DNA of 64,000 nucleotides, from assembly GCA_963680875.1 (NCBI GenBank), contig OY804580.1:97245353-97309352 (forward strand). Direction: 5' to 3'. The notes beneath the pieces were generated by a model, which saw nothing but the letters and a program-made list of their open reading frames with translations, was not told the DNA's origin and ran no database searches. The DNA comes from Bathymodiolus brooksi (lineage: Eukaryota > Mollusca > Bivalvia > Mytilida > Modiolidae). Within the stretch, counting starts at the first letter, position 1, and each line of letters opens with the position of its first letter. The position numbers were made by a program, and so were the translations under genes. This document shows, in pieces, positions 48,501 to 61,674 of the stretch.

Positions 48501-51500
48501 TACCAAAGGGGTAATAAGAAACCGTAAATCTAAGATACCAAATGGTAACCAGAAGCGGTAAATCTAAGATACCAAAGGGGTAATAAGAAGCCGTAAATCT
48601 AAGATACCAAAGGAGTAATAAGAAGCCGTAAATCTAAAATACCAAAGTGGTAACCAGAAGCCGTAAATCTAAGATAAAAAAGGGGTAATAAGAAGACGTA
48701 AATCTAAGATACCAAAGGGGTAACAAGAAGCCGTACATCTAAGATACCAAAGGGGTAGTAAGAAGCCGTAAATCTAAGATACCAAAAGGGTAATAAGAAG
48801 CCGTAAATCTAAAATACCAAAGTGGTAACCAGAACCCGTAAATCTAAGATACAAAAGGGGTAATAAGAAGACGTAAATCTAAGATACCAAAGGGGTAATA
48901 AGAAACCGTAAATCTAAGATACCAAAGGGGTAACCAGAAGCCGTAAATCTAAGATACCAAAGGGGTAATAAGAAGCCGTAAATCAAAGATACCAAAGGGG
49001 TAATAAGAAGCCGTAATTCTAAGATACCAAAGGGGTAATAAGAAACCGTAAATCTAAGATACCAAAGGGGTAGCCAGAAGCCGTAAATCTAAGATACCAA
49101 AGGGGTAATAAGAAGCTGTAAATCTAAGATTCCAAAGAGGTAACCAGAAGCCGTAAATCTAAGATACCAAAGGGGTAATAAGAAGCCGTAAATCTAAGAT
49201 ACCAAAGTGGTAATAAGAAGCCGTATTTCTAAGAAAACAAAGGGGTAATAAGAAACCGTAAATCTAAGATACCAAAGGGGTAACCAGAAGCCATAAATCA
49301 AAGATACCAAAGGGGTAACGAGAAGCCTTAAATCTAAGATACCAAAGGGGTAACCAGAACCCGTAAATCTAAGATACCAAAGGAGTAGCCAGAAACCGTA
49401 AATCAAAGATACCAAAGGGCAATAAGAAACCGTAATTCTAAGATACCAAAGGGGTATCCAGAAACCGTAAATCAAAGATACCAAAGGGGTAATAAGAAGC
49501 CGTAAATCTAAGATACCAAAGAGGTAATAAGAAACCGTAAATCTAAGATACCAAAGTGGTAATAAGAAACCGTAAATCTAAGATACCAAAGGGGTAACCA
49601 AAAACCGTAAATCTAAGATACCAAAGGGGTAATAAGAAGCCGTATATCTAAGATACCAAAGGAGTAATAAGAAACCGTAATTCTAAGATACCAAAGGGGT
49701 AATAAGAAACCGTAATTCTAAGATACCAAAGAGGTAACCAGAAACCGTACTTCTAAGATACCAAAAGGGGTAATAAGAAGCCGTAAATCTAAGATACCAA
49801 AGGGGTAATAAAAAACCGTAAATCTAAGATACCAAAGTGGTAATAAGAAGACGTAAATCTAAGATACCAAAGGGGTAACCAGAAGCCGTAAATCTAAGAT
49901 ACCAAAGGGGTAATAAGAAGCCGTAAATCTAAGATACCAAAGTGGTAATAAGAAACCGTAAATCTAAGAAAACAAAGTGGTAATAAGAAACCGTAAATCT
50001 AAGATATCAAAGGGGTATCCAGAAGCCGTAAATCAAAGATACCAAAGGGGTAATAAGAAGCCGTAGATCTACGATACCAAAGGGGTAATAAGAAACCGTA
50101 AATCTAAGATACCAAAGGGGTAATAAGAAGCGTATATCCAAGATACCAAAGTGGTAATAAGAAGACGTAAATCTAAGATACCAATGGGGTAATAAGAAAC
50201 CGTAAATCTAAGATACCAAAGGGGTAACCAGAAGCCGTAAATCTAAGATACCAAAGGGGTAATAAGAAGCCGTAAATCTAAGATACCAAAGGGGTAATAA
50301 GAAACCGTAAATCTAAGATACCAAAGGGGTAACCAGAAACCGTATATCAAAGATACCAAAGGGGTAATAAGAAGCCGTAAATCTAAGATACCAAAGGGGT
50401 AAAGAGAAACCGTAAATCTAAGATACCAAAGGGGTAGCCAGAAGCCGTAGATCAAAGATACCAAATGGGTAATAAGAAGCCGTAAATCTAAGATATCAAA
50501 GGGGTAACCAGAAGACGTAAATCAAAGATACCAAAGGGGTAATAAGAAGCCGTAAATCTAAGATACCAAAGGGGTAATAAGAAGCGTAAATCTAAGATAC
50601 CAAAGGGGTAGCCAGAAGCCGTAAATCTAAGATACCAATGGGGTAATAAGAAGCCGTAAATCTAAGATACCAAAGGGGTAATAAGAAGCGTAAATCTAAG
50701 ATACCAAAGGGGTAGCCAGAAGCCGTAAATCTAAGATACCAAAGGGGTAATAAGAAACCGTAAATCGAAGATACCAAAGGGGTAACAAGAAGCCGTAAAT
50801 CTAAGATACCAAAGAGGTAATGAGAAACCGTAATTCTAAGATACCAAAGGGGTAATAAGAAGCCGTAAATCTAAGATACCAAAGGGGTAATAAGAAGCCG
50901 TAAATCTAATATACCAAAGGGGTAATAAGAATATGTAAATCTAAGATACCAAAGTGGTAATAAGTAGACGTAAATCTAATATACCAAAGGGGTAATAAGA
51001 AACCGTAAATCTAAGATACCAAAGGGGTAACCAGAAGCGGTAAATCTAAGATACCAAAGGGGTAATAAGAAGCCGTAAATCTAATATACCAAAGGGGTAA
51101 TAAGAAGCCGTAAATCTAAAATACCAAAGGGGTAACCAGAAGCCGTAAATCTAAGATACAAAAGGGGTAATAAGAAGACGTAAATCTAAGATACCAAAGG
51201 GGTAATAAGAAACCGTAAATCTAAGATACCAAAGGGGTAACCAGAAGCGTAAATCTAATATACCAAAGGGGCAATAAGAAGCCGTAAATCTAAGATACCA
51301 AAGGGGTAATAAGAAGCCGTAAATCTAAAATACCAAAGGGGTAACCAGAAGCCGTAAATCTAAGATACCAAAGGGGTAATAAGAAGCCGTAAATCAAAGA
51401 TACCAAAGGGGTAATAAGAAGCCGTAAATCTAAGATACCAAATGGGTAATAAGAAACCGTAAATCTAAGATACCAAAGGTGTAATAAGAAGCCGTAAATC

Positions 51501-54500
51501 TAAGATACCGAAGGGGTAATAAGAAACCGTAAATCTAAGATATGAAGGGGGTAATAACAAACCGTAAATCTAAGATACCAAAGGGGTAACAAGAAGCCGT
51601 AAATCTAAGATACCAAAGAGGTAATGAGAAACCGTAATTCTAAGATACCAAAGGGGTAACCAGAAGCCGTAAATCTAAGATACCAAAGGGGTAATAAGAA
51701 GCCGTAAATCTAATATACCAAAGGGGTAATAAGAAGACGTAAATCTAAGATACCAAAGTGGTAATAAGTAGACGTAAATCTAAGATACCAAAGGGGTAAT
51801 AAGAAACCGTAAATCTAAGATACCAAATGGTAACCAGAAGCGGTAAATCTAAGATACCAAAGGGGTAATAAGAAGCCGTAAATCTAAGATACCAAAGGAG
51901 TAATAAGAAGCCGTAAATCTAAAATACCAAAGTGGTAACCAGAAGCCGTAAATCTAAGATAAAAAAGGGGTAATAAGAAGACGTAAATCTAAGATACCAA
52001 AGGGGTAACCAGAAGCCGTAAATCTAAGATACCAAAGGGGTAGTAAGAAGCCGTAAATCTAAGATACCAAAAGGGTAATAAGAAGCCGTAAATCTAAAAT
52101 ACCAAAGTGGTAACCAGAAGCCGTAAATCTAAGATACAAAAGGGGTAATAAGAAGACGTAAATCTAAGATACCAAAGGGGTAATAAGAAACCGTAAATCT
52201 AAGATACCAAAGGGGTAACCAGAAGCCGTAAATCTAAGATACCAAAGGGGTAATAAGAAGCCGTAAATCAAAGATACCAAAGGGGTAATAAGAAGCCGTA
52301 ATTCTAAGATACCAAAGGGGTAATAAGAAACCGTAAATCTAAGATACCAAAGGGGTAGCCAGAAGCCGTAAATCTAAGATACCAAAGGGGTAATAAGAAG
52401 CTGTAAATCTAAGATTCCAAAGAGGTAACCAGAAGCCGTAAATCTAAGATACCAAAGGGGTAATAAGAAGCCGTAAATCTAAGATACCAAAGTGGTAATA
52501 AGAAGCCGTATATCTAAGAAAACAAAGGGGTAATAAGAAACCGTAAATCTAAGATACCAAAGGGGTAACCAGAAGCCATAAATCAAAGATACCAAAGGGG
52601 TAACGAGAAGCCTTAAATATAAGATACCAAAGGGGTAACCAGAACCCGTAAATCTAAGATACCAAAGGAGTAGCCAGAAACCGTAAATCAAAGATACCAA
52701 AGGGCAATAAGAAACCGTAATTCTAAGATACCAAAGAGGTATCCAGAAACCGTAAATCAAAGATACCAAAGGGGTAATAAGAAACCGTAAATCTAAGATA
52801 CCAAAGGGGTAACCAAAAACCGTAAATCTAAGATACCAAAGGGGTAACCAAAAACCGTAAATCTAAGATACCAAAGGGGTAATAAGAAGCCGTATATCTA
52901 AGATACCAAAGGAGTAATAAGAAACCGTAATTCTAAGATACCAAAGGGGTAATAAGAAACCGTAATTCTAAGATACCAAAGAGGTAACCAGAAACCGTAC
53001 TTCTAAGATACCAAAAGGGGTAATAAGAAGCCGTAAATCTAAGATACCAAAGGGGTAATAAGAAACCGTAAATCTAAGATACCAAAGTGGTAATAAGAAG
53101 ACGTAAATCTAAGATACCAAAGGGGTAACCAGAAGCCGTAAATCTAAGATACCAAAGGGGTAATAAGAAGCCGTAAATCTAAGATACCAAAGTGGTAATA
53201 AGAAACCGTAAATCTAAGAAAACAAAGTGGTAATAAGAAACCGTAAATCTAAGATATCAAAGGGGTATCCAGAAGCCGTAAATCAAAGATACCAAAGGGG
53301 TAATAAGAAGCCGTAGATCTACGATACCAAAGGGGTAATAAGAAACCGTAAATCTAAGATACCAAAGGGGTAATAAGAAGCGTATATCCAAGATACCAAA
53401 GTGGTAATAAGAAGACGTAAATCTAAGATACCAATGGGGTAATAAGAAACCGTAAATCTAAGATACCAAAGGGGTAACCAGAAGCCGTAAATCTAAGATA
53501 CCAAAGGGGTAATAAGAAGCCGTAAATCTAAGATACCAAAGGGGTAATAAGAAACCGTAAATCTAAGATTCCAAAGTGGTAATAAGAAGCCGTAAATCTA
53601 AGATACCAAAGGGGTAATAAGAAACCGTAAATCTAAGACACCAAAGGGGTAATAAGAAACCGTAAAACTAAGATACAAAAGGGGTAATAAGAAACCGTAA
53701 ATCTAAGATACCAAAGGGGTAACCAGAATCCGTAAATCTAATATACCAAAGGGGTAATAAGAAGCCGTAAATAAATGATACCAAAGGGGTAATAAGAAGC
53801 CGTAAATCTAAGATACCAAAGGGGTAATAAGAAACCGTAAATCTAAGATACCAAAGGGGTAACCAGAAGCCTTAAATCAAAGATACCAAAGGGGTAATGA
53901 GAAGCCGTAAATCTAAGATACCAAAGGGGTAATACGAAACCGTAAATCTAAGATACAAAAGGGGTAATAAGAAACCGTAAATCTAAGATACCAAAGGGGT
54001 AACCAGAATCCGTAAATCTAATATACCAAAGGGGTAATAAGAAGCCGTAAATAAATGATACCAAAGGGGTAATAAGAAGCCGTAAATCTAAGATACCAAA
54101 GGGGTAATAAGAAACCGTAAATCTAAGATACCAAAGGGGTAATAAGAAACCGTAAATCTAAGATACCAAAGGGGTAACCAGAATCCGTAAATCTAATATA
54201 CCAAAGGGGTAATAAGAAGCCGTAAATAAATGATACCAAAGGGGTAATAAGAAGCCGTAAATCTAAGATACCAAAGGGGTAATAAGAAACCGTAAATCTA
54301 AGATACCAAAGGGGTAATAAGAAACCGTAAATCTAAAATACCAAAAGGATAACCAGAAGCCGTAAATCTAAGATACCAAAGGGTTAATAAGAAACCGTAA
54401 ATCTAAGATACCAAAGGGGTAATAAGAAACCGTAAATCTAAGATACCAAAGAGGTAACCAGAAGCCGTAAATCTAAGATATCAAAGGGTAATAGGAAGCC

Positions 54501-57500
54501 GTAAATAAATGATATCAAAGGGGTAATAAGAAGCCGTAAATCTAAGATACCAAAGGGGTAATAAGAAGCCGTAAATCTAAGATACCAAAGGGGTAATAAG
54601 AAGCCGTAAATCTAAGAAAACAAAGCGATAATTAGAAACCGTAAATCTAAGATTATAAGGGGTAACCAGAAGCCGTAAATCAAAGATACTAAAGGGGTAA
54701 TAAGAAGCCGTAAATCTAAGATACCAAAGGGGTAATAAGAAACCGTAAATCTAAGATACCAAAGGGGTAATAAAAAACCGTAAATCTAAGATACCAAAGG
54801 GGTAGCCAGAAGCCGTAAATCTAAAATACCAAAAGGATAACCAGAAGCCGTAAATCTAAGATACCAAAGGGTTAATAAGAAACCGTAAATCTAAGATACC
54901 AAAGGGGTAATAAGAAACCGTAAATCTAAGATACCAAAGGGGTAACCAGAAGCCGTAAATCTAAGATATCAAAGGGTAATAGGAAGCCGTAAATAAATGA
55001 TATCAAAGGAGTAATAAGAAGCCGTAAATCTAAGATACCAAAGGGGTAATAAGAAGCCGTAAATCTAAGATACCAAAGGGGTAATAAGAAGCCGTAAATC
55101 TAAGAAAACAAAGCAGTAATTAGAAACCGTAAATCTAAGATATCAAAGGGGTAACCAGAAGCCGTAAATCAAAGATACTAAAGGGGTAATAAGAAGCCGT
55201 AAATCTAAGATACCAAAGGGGTAATAAGAAACCGTAAATCTAAGATACCAAAGGGGTAGCCAGAAGCCGTAAATCAAAGATACCAAAGGGGTAATAAGAA
55301 GCCGTAAATCTAAGATACCAAAGGGGTAATAAGAAACCGTAAATCTAAGATACCAAAGGGGTATCCAGAAGCCGTAAATCTAAGATACCAAAGGGGTAAT
55401 AAGAAGCCGTAAATCTAAGATACCAAAGTGGTAATAAGAAACCGTAAATCTAAGATACCAAAGTGGTAATAAGAAGACGTAAATCTAAGATACCAAAGGG
55501 GTAATAAGAAGCGTATATCTAAGATACCAAAGTGGTAATAAGAAGCCGTAAATCTAAGATACCAAAGTGGTAATAAGAAGACGTAAATCGAAGATACCAA
55601 GGGGGTAATAAGAAACCGTAAATCGAAGATACCAAAGGGGTAACAAGAAGCCGTAAATCTAAGATACCAAAGAGGTAATGAGAAACCGTAATTCTAAGAT
55701 ACCAAAGGGGTAATAAGAAGCCGTAAATCTAAGATACCAAAGGGGTAATAAGAAGCCGTAAATCTAATATACCAAAGGGGTAATAAGAATATGTAAATCT
55801 AAGATACCAAAGTGGTAATAAGTAGACGTAAATCTAATATACCAAAGGGGTAATAAGAAACCGTAAATCTAAGATACCAAAGGGGTAACCAGAAGCGGTA
55901 AATCTAAGATACCAAAGGGGTAATAAGAAGCCGTAAATCTAATATACCAAAGGGGTAATAAGAAGCCGTAAATCTAAAATACCAAAGGGGTAACCAGAAG
56001 CCGTAAATCTAAGATACAAAAGGGGTAATAAGAAGACGTAAATCTAAGATACCAAAGGGGTAATAAGAAACCGTAAATCTAAGATACCAAAGGGGTAACC
56101 AGAAGCGTAAATCTAAGATACCAAAGGGGCAATAAGAAGCCGTAAATCTAAGATACCAAAGGGGTAATAAGAAGCCGTAAATCTAAAATACCAAAGGGGT
56201 AACCAGAAGCCGTAAATCTAAGATACCAAAGGGGTAATAAGAAGCCGTAAATCAAAGATACCAAAGGGGTAATAAGAAGCCGTAAATCTAAGATACCAAA
56301 GGGGTAATAAGAAACCGTAAATCTAAGATACCAAAGGTGTAATAAGAAGCCGTAAATCTAAGATACCGAAGGGGTAATAAGAAACCGTAAATCTAAGATA
56401 TGAAGGGGGTAATAACAAACCGTAAATCTAAGATACCAAAGGGGTAACAAGAAGCCGTAAATCTAAGATACCAAAGAGGTAATGAGAAACCGTAATTCTA
56501 AGATACCAAAGGGGTAACCAGAAGCCGTAAATCTAAGATACCAAAGGGGTAATAAGAAGCCGTAAATCTAATATACCAAAGGGGTAATAAGAAGACGTAA
56601 ATCTAAGATACCAAAGTGGTAATAAGTAGACGTAAATCTAAGATACCAAAGGGGTAATAAGAAACCGTAAATCTAAGATACCAAATGGTAACCAGAAGCG
56701 GTAAATCTAAGATACCAAAGGGGTAATAAGAAGCCGTAAATCTAAGATACCAAAGGAGTAATAAGAAGCCTAAATCTAAAATACCAAAGTGGTAACCAGA
56801 AGCCGTAAATCTAAGATAAAAAAGGGGTAATAAGAAGACGTAAATCTAAGATACCAAAGGGGTAACAAGAAGCCGTACATCTAAGATACCAAAGGGGTAG
56901 TAAGAAGCCGTAAATCTAAGATACCAAAAGGGTAATAAGAAGCCGTAAATCTAAAATACCAAAGTGGTAACCAGAACCCGTAAATCTAAGATACAAAAGG
57001 GGTAATAAGAAGACGTAAATCTAAGATACCAAAGGGGTAATAAGAAACCGTAAATCTAAGATACCAAAGGGGTAACCAGAAGCCGTAAATCTAAGATACC
57101 AAAGGGGTAATAAGAAGCCGTAAATCAAAGATACCAAAGGGGTAATAAGAAGCCGTAATTCTAAGATACCAAAGGGGTAATAAGAAACCGTAAATCTAAG
57201 ATACCAAAGGGGTAGCCAGAAGCCGTAAATCTAAGATACCAAAGGGGTAATAAGAAGCTGTAAATCTAAGATTCCAAAGAGGTAACCAGAAGCCGTAAAT
57301 CTAAGATACCAAAGGGGTAATAAGAAGCCGTAAATCTAAGATACCAAAGTGGTAATAAGAAGCCGTATATCTAAGAAAACAAAGGGGTAATAAGAAACCG
57401 TAAATCTAAGATACCAAAGGGGTAACCAGAAGCCATAAATCAAAGATACCAAAGGGGTAACGAGAAGCCTTAAATCTAAGATACCAAAGGGGTAACCAGA

Positions 57501-60500
57501 ACCCGTAAATCTAAGATACCAAAGGAGTAGCCAGAAACCGTAAATCAAAGATACCAAAGGGCAATAAGAAACCGTAATTCTAAGATACCAAAGGGGTATC
57601 CAGAAACCGTAAATCAAAGATACCAAAGGGGTAATAAGAAGCCGTAAATCTAAGATACCAAAGAGGTAATAAGAAACCGTAAATCTAAGATACCAAAGTG
57701 GTAATAAGAAACCGTAAATCTAAGATACCAAAGGGGTAACCAAAAACCGTAAATCTAAGATACCAAAGGGGTAATAAGAAGCCGTATATCTAAGATACCA
57801 AAGGAGTAATAAGAAACCGTAATTCTAAGATACCAAAGGGGTAATAAGAAACCGTAATTCTAAGATACCAAAGAGGTAACCAGAAACCGTACTTCTAAGA
57901 TACCAAAAGGGGTAATAAGAAGCCGTAAATCTAAGATACCAAAGGGGTAATAAAAAACCGTAAATCTAAGATACCAAAGTGGTAATAAGAAGACGTAAAT
58001 CTAAGATACCAAAGGGGTAACCAGAAGCCGTAAATCTAAGATACCAAAGGGGTAATAAGAAGCCGTAAATCTAAGATACCAAAGTGGTAATAAGAAACCG
58101 TAAATCTAAGAAAACAAAGTGGTAATAAGAAACCGTAAATCTAAGATATCAAAGGGGTATCCAGAAGCCGTAAATCAAAGATACCAAAGGGGTAATAAGA
58201 AGCCGTAGATCTACGATACCAAAGGGGTAATAAGAAACCGTAAATCTAAGATACCAAAGGGGTAATAAGAAGCGTATATCCAAGATACCAAAGTGGTAAT
58301 AAGAAGACGTAAATCTAAGATACCAATGGGGTAATAAGAAACCGTAAATCTAAGATACCAAAGGGGTAACCAGAAGCCGTAAATCTAAGATACCAAAGGG
58401 GTAATAAGAAGCCGTAAATCTAAGATACCAAAGGGGTAATAAGAAACCGTAAATCTAAGATACCAAAGGGGTAACCAGAAACCGTATATCAAAGATACCA
58501 AAGGGGTAATAAGAAGCCGTAAATCTAAGATACCAAAGGGGTAAAGAGAAACCGTAAATCTAAGATACCAAAGGGGTAGCCAGAAGCCGTAGATCAAAGA
58601 TACCAAATGGGTAATAAGAAGCCGTAAATCTAAGATATCAAAGGGGTAACCAGAAGACGTAAATCAAAGATACCAAAGGGGTAATAAGAAGCCGTAAATC
58701 TAAGATACCAAAGGGGTAATAAGAAGCGTAAATCTAAGATACCAAAGGGGTAGCCAGAAGCCGTAAATCTAAGATACCAATGGGGTAATAAGAAGCCGTA
58801 AATCTAAGATACCAAAGGGGTAATAAGAAGCGTAAATCTAAGATACCAAAGGGGTAGCCAGAAGCCGTAAATCTAAGATACCAAAGGGGTAATAAGAAAC
58901 CGTAAATCGAAGATACCAAAGGGGTAACAAGAAGCCGTAAATCTAAGATACCAAAGAGGTAATGAGAAACCGTAATTCTAAGATACCAAAGGGGTAATAA
59001 GAAGCCGTAAATCTAAGATACCAAAGGGGTAATAAGAAGCCGTAAATCTAATATACCAAAGGGGTAATAAGAATATGTAAATCTAAGATACCAAAGTGGT
59101 AATAAGTAGACGTAAATCTAATATACCAAAGGGGTAATAAGAAACCGTAAATCTAAGATACCAAAGGGGTAACCAGAAGCGGTAAATCTAAGATACCAAA
59201 GGGGTAATAAGAAGCCGTAAATCTAATATACCAAAGGGGTAATAAGAAGCCGTAAATCTAAAATACCAAAGGGGTAACCAGAAGCCGTAAATCTAAGATA
59301 CAAAAGGGGTAATAAGAAGACGTAAATCTAAGATACCAAAGGGGTAATAAGAAACCGTAAATCTAAGATACCAAAGGGGTAACCAGAAGCGTAAATCTAA
59401 TATACCAAAGGGGCAATAAGAAGCCGTAAATCTAAGATACCAAAGGGGTAATAAGAAGCCGTAAATCTAAAATACCAAAGGGGTAACCAGAAGCCGTAAA
59501 TCTAAGATACCAAAGGGGTAATAAGAAGCCGTAAATCAAAGATACCAAAGGGGTAATAAGAAGCCGTAAATCTAAGATACCAAATGGGTAATAAGAAACC
59601 GTAAATCTAAGATACCAAAGGTGTAATAAGAAGCCGTAAATCTAAGATACCGAAGGGGTAATAAGAAACCGTAAATCTAAGATATGAAGGGGGTAATAAC
59701 AAACCGTAAATCTAAGATACCAAAGGGGTAACAAGAAGCCGTAAATCTAAGATACCAAAGAGGTAATGAGAAACCGTAATTCTAAGATACCAAAGGGGTA
59801 ACCAGAAGCCGTAAATCTAAGATACCAAAGGGGTAATAAGAAGCCGTAAATCTAATATACCAAAGGGGTAATAAGAAGACGTAAATCTAAGATACCAAAG
59901 TGGTAATAAGTAGACGTAAATCTAAGATACCAAAGGGGTAATAAGAAACCGTAAATCTAAGATACCAAATGGTAACCAGAAGCGGTAAATCTAAGATACC
60001 AAAGGGGTAATAAGAAGCCGTAAATCTAAGATACCAAAGTGGTAACCAGAAGCCGTAAATCTAAGATAAAAAAGGGGTAATAAGAAGACGTAAATCTAAG
60101 ATACCAAAGGGGTAACCAGAAGCCGTAAATCTAAGATACCAAAGGGGTAGTAAGAAGCCGTAAATCTAAGATACCAAAAGGGTAATAAGAAGCCGTAAAT
60201 CTAAAATACCAAAGTGGTAACCAGAAGCCGTAAATCTAAGATACAAAAGGGGTAATAAGAAGACGTAAATCTAAGATACCAAAGGGGTAATAAGAAACCG
60301 TAAATCTAAGATACCAAAGGGGTAACCAGAAGCCGTAAATCTAAGATACCAAAGGGGTAATAAGAAGCCGTAAATCAAAGATACCAAAGGGGTAATAAGA
60401 AGCCGTAATTCTAAGATACCAAAGGGGTAATAAGAAACCGTAAATCTAAGATACCAAAGGGGTAGCCAGAAGCCGTAAATCTAAGATACCAAAGGGGTAA

Positions 60501-61674
60501 TAAGAAGCTGTAAATCTAAGATTCCAAAGAGGTAACCAGAAGCCGTAAATCTAAGATACCAAAGGGGTAATAAGAAGCCGTAAATCTAAGATACCAAAGT
60601 GGTAATAAGAAGCCGTATATCTAAGAAAACAAAGGGGTAATAAGAAACCGTAAATCTAAGATACCAAAGGGGTAACCAGAAGCCATAAATCAAAGATACC
60701 AAAGGGGTAACGAGAAGCCTTAAATATAAGATACCAAAGGGGTAACCAGAACCCGTAAATCTAAGATACCAAAGGAGTAGCCAGAAACCGTAAATCAAAG
60801 ATACCAAAGGGCAATAAGAAACCGTAATTCTAAGATACCAAAGAGGTATCCAGAAACCGTAAATCAAAGATACCAAAGGGGTAATAAGAAACCGTAAATC
60901 TAAGATACCAAAGGGGTAACCAAAAACCGTAAATCTAAGATACCAAAGGGGTAACCAAAAACCGTAAATCTAAGATACCAAAGGGGTAATAAGAAGCCGT
61001 ATATCTAAGATACCAAAGGAGTAATAAGAAACCGTAATTCTAAGATACCAAAGGGGTAATAAGAAACCGTAATTCTAAGATACCAAAGAGGTAACCAGAA
61101 ACCGTACTTCTAAGATACCAAAAGGGGTAATAAGAAGCCGTAAATCTAAGATACCAAAGGGGTAATAAGAAACCGTAAATCTAAGATACCAAAGTGGTAA
61201 TAAGAAGACGTAAATCTAAGATACCAAAGGGGTAACCAGAAGCCGTAAATCTAAGATACCAAAGGGGTAATAAGAAGCCGTAAATCTAAGATACCAAAGT
61301 GGTAATAAGAAACCGTAAATCTAAGAAAACAAAGTGGTAATAAGAAACCGTAAATCTAAGATATCAAAGGGGTATCCAGAAGCCGTAAATCAAAGATACC
61401 AAAGGGGTAATAAGAAGCCGTAGATCTACGATACCAAAGGGGTAATAAGAAACCGTAAATCTAAGATACCAAAGGGGTAATAAGAAGCGTATATCCAAGA
61501 TACCAAAGTGGTAATAAGAAGACGTAAATCTAAGATACCAATGGGGTAATAAGAAACCGTAAATCTAAGATACCAAAGGGGTAACCAGAAGCCGTAAATC
61601 TAAGATACCAAAGGGGTAATAAGAAGCCGTAAATCTAAGATACCAAAGGGGTAATAAGAAACCGTAAATCTAAG
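45530..61674. repeat. ~8.1-kb higher-order repeat, 2 copies
   Basis: Copy 1 is about 45530-53567 (8038 bp) and copy 2 about 53568-61674 (8107 bp). Identical minus-strand frames recur at 47272/55415, 50243/58385 and 50592/58734 (offset 8142-8143). Copy 2 has three extra units (105 bp) near 54740-54845. It lacks one unit near 60030, after which the offset drops to 8107. Each copy contains two related sub-blocks of about 3.3 and 2.8 kb, listed separately. Confidence 0.88.
47477..53567. repeat. 3285-bp sub-repeat within the 8.1-kb unit
   Basis: The marker AAATCGAAGATACCAAAG followed by GGGTAACAAG is at 47477, 50762, 55620 and 58904. The first pair is 3285 bp apart and the second 3284. Minus-strand frames at 49194 and 52479 are also 3285 bp apart. 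The second block is truncated at about 53567 by the start of the next 8.1-kb copy. Confidence 0.8.
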
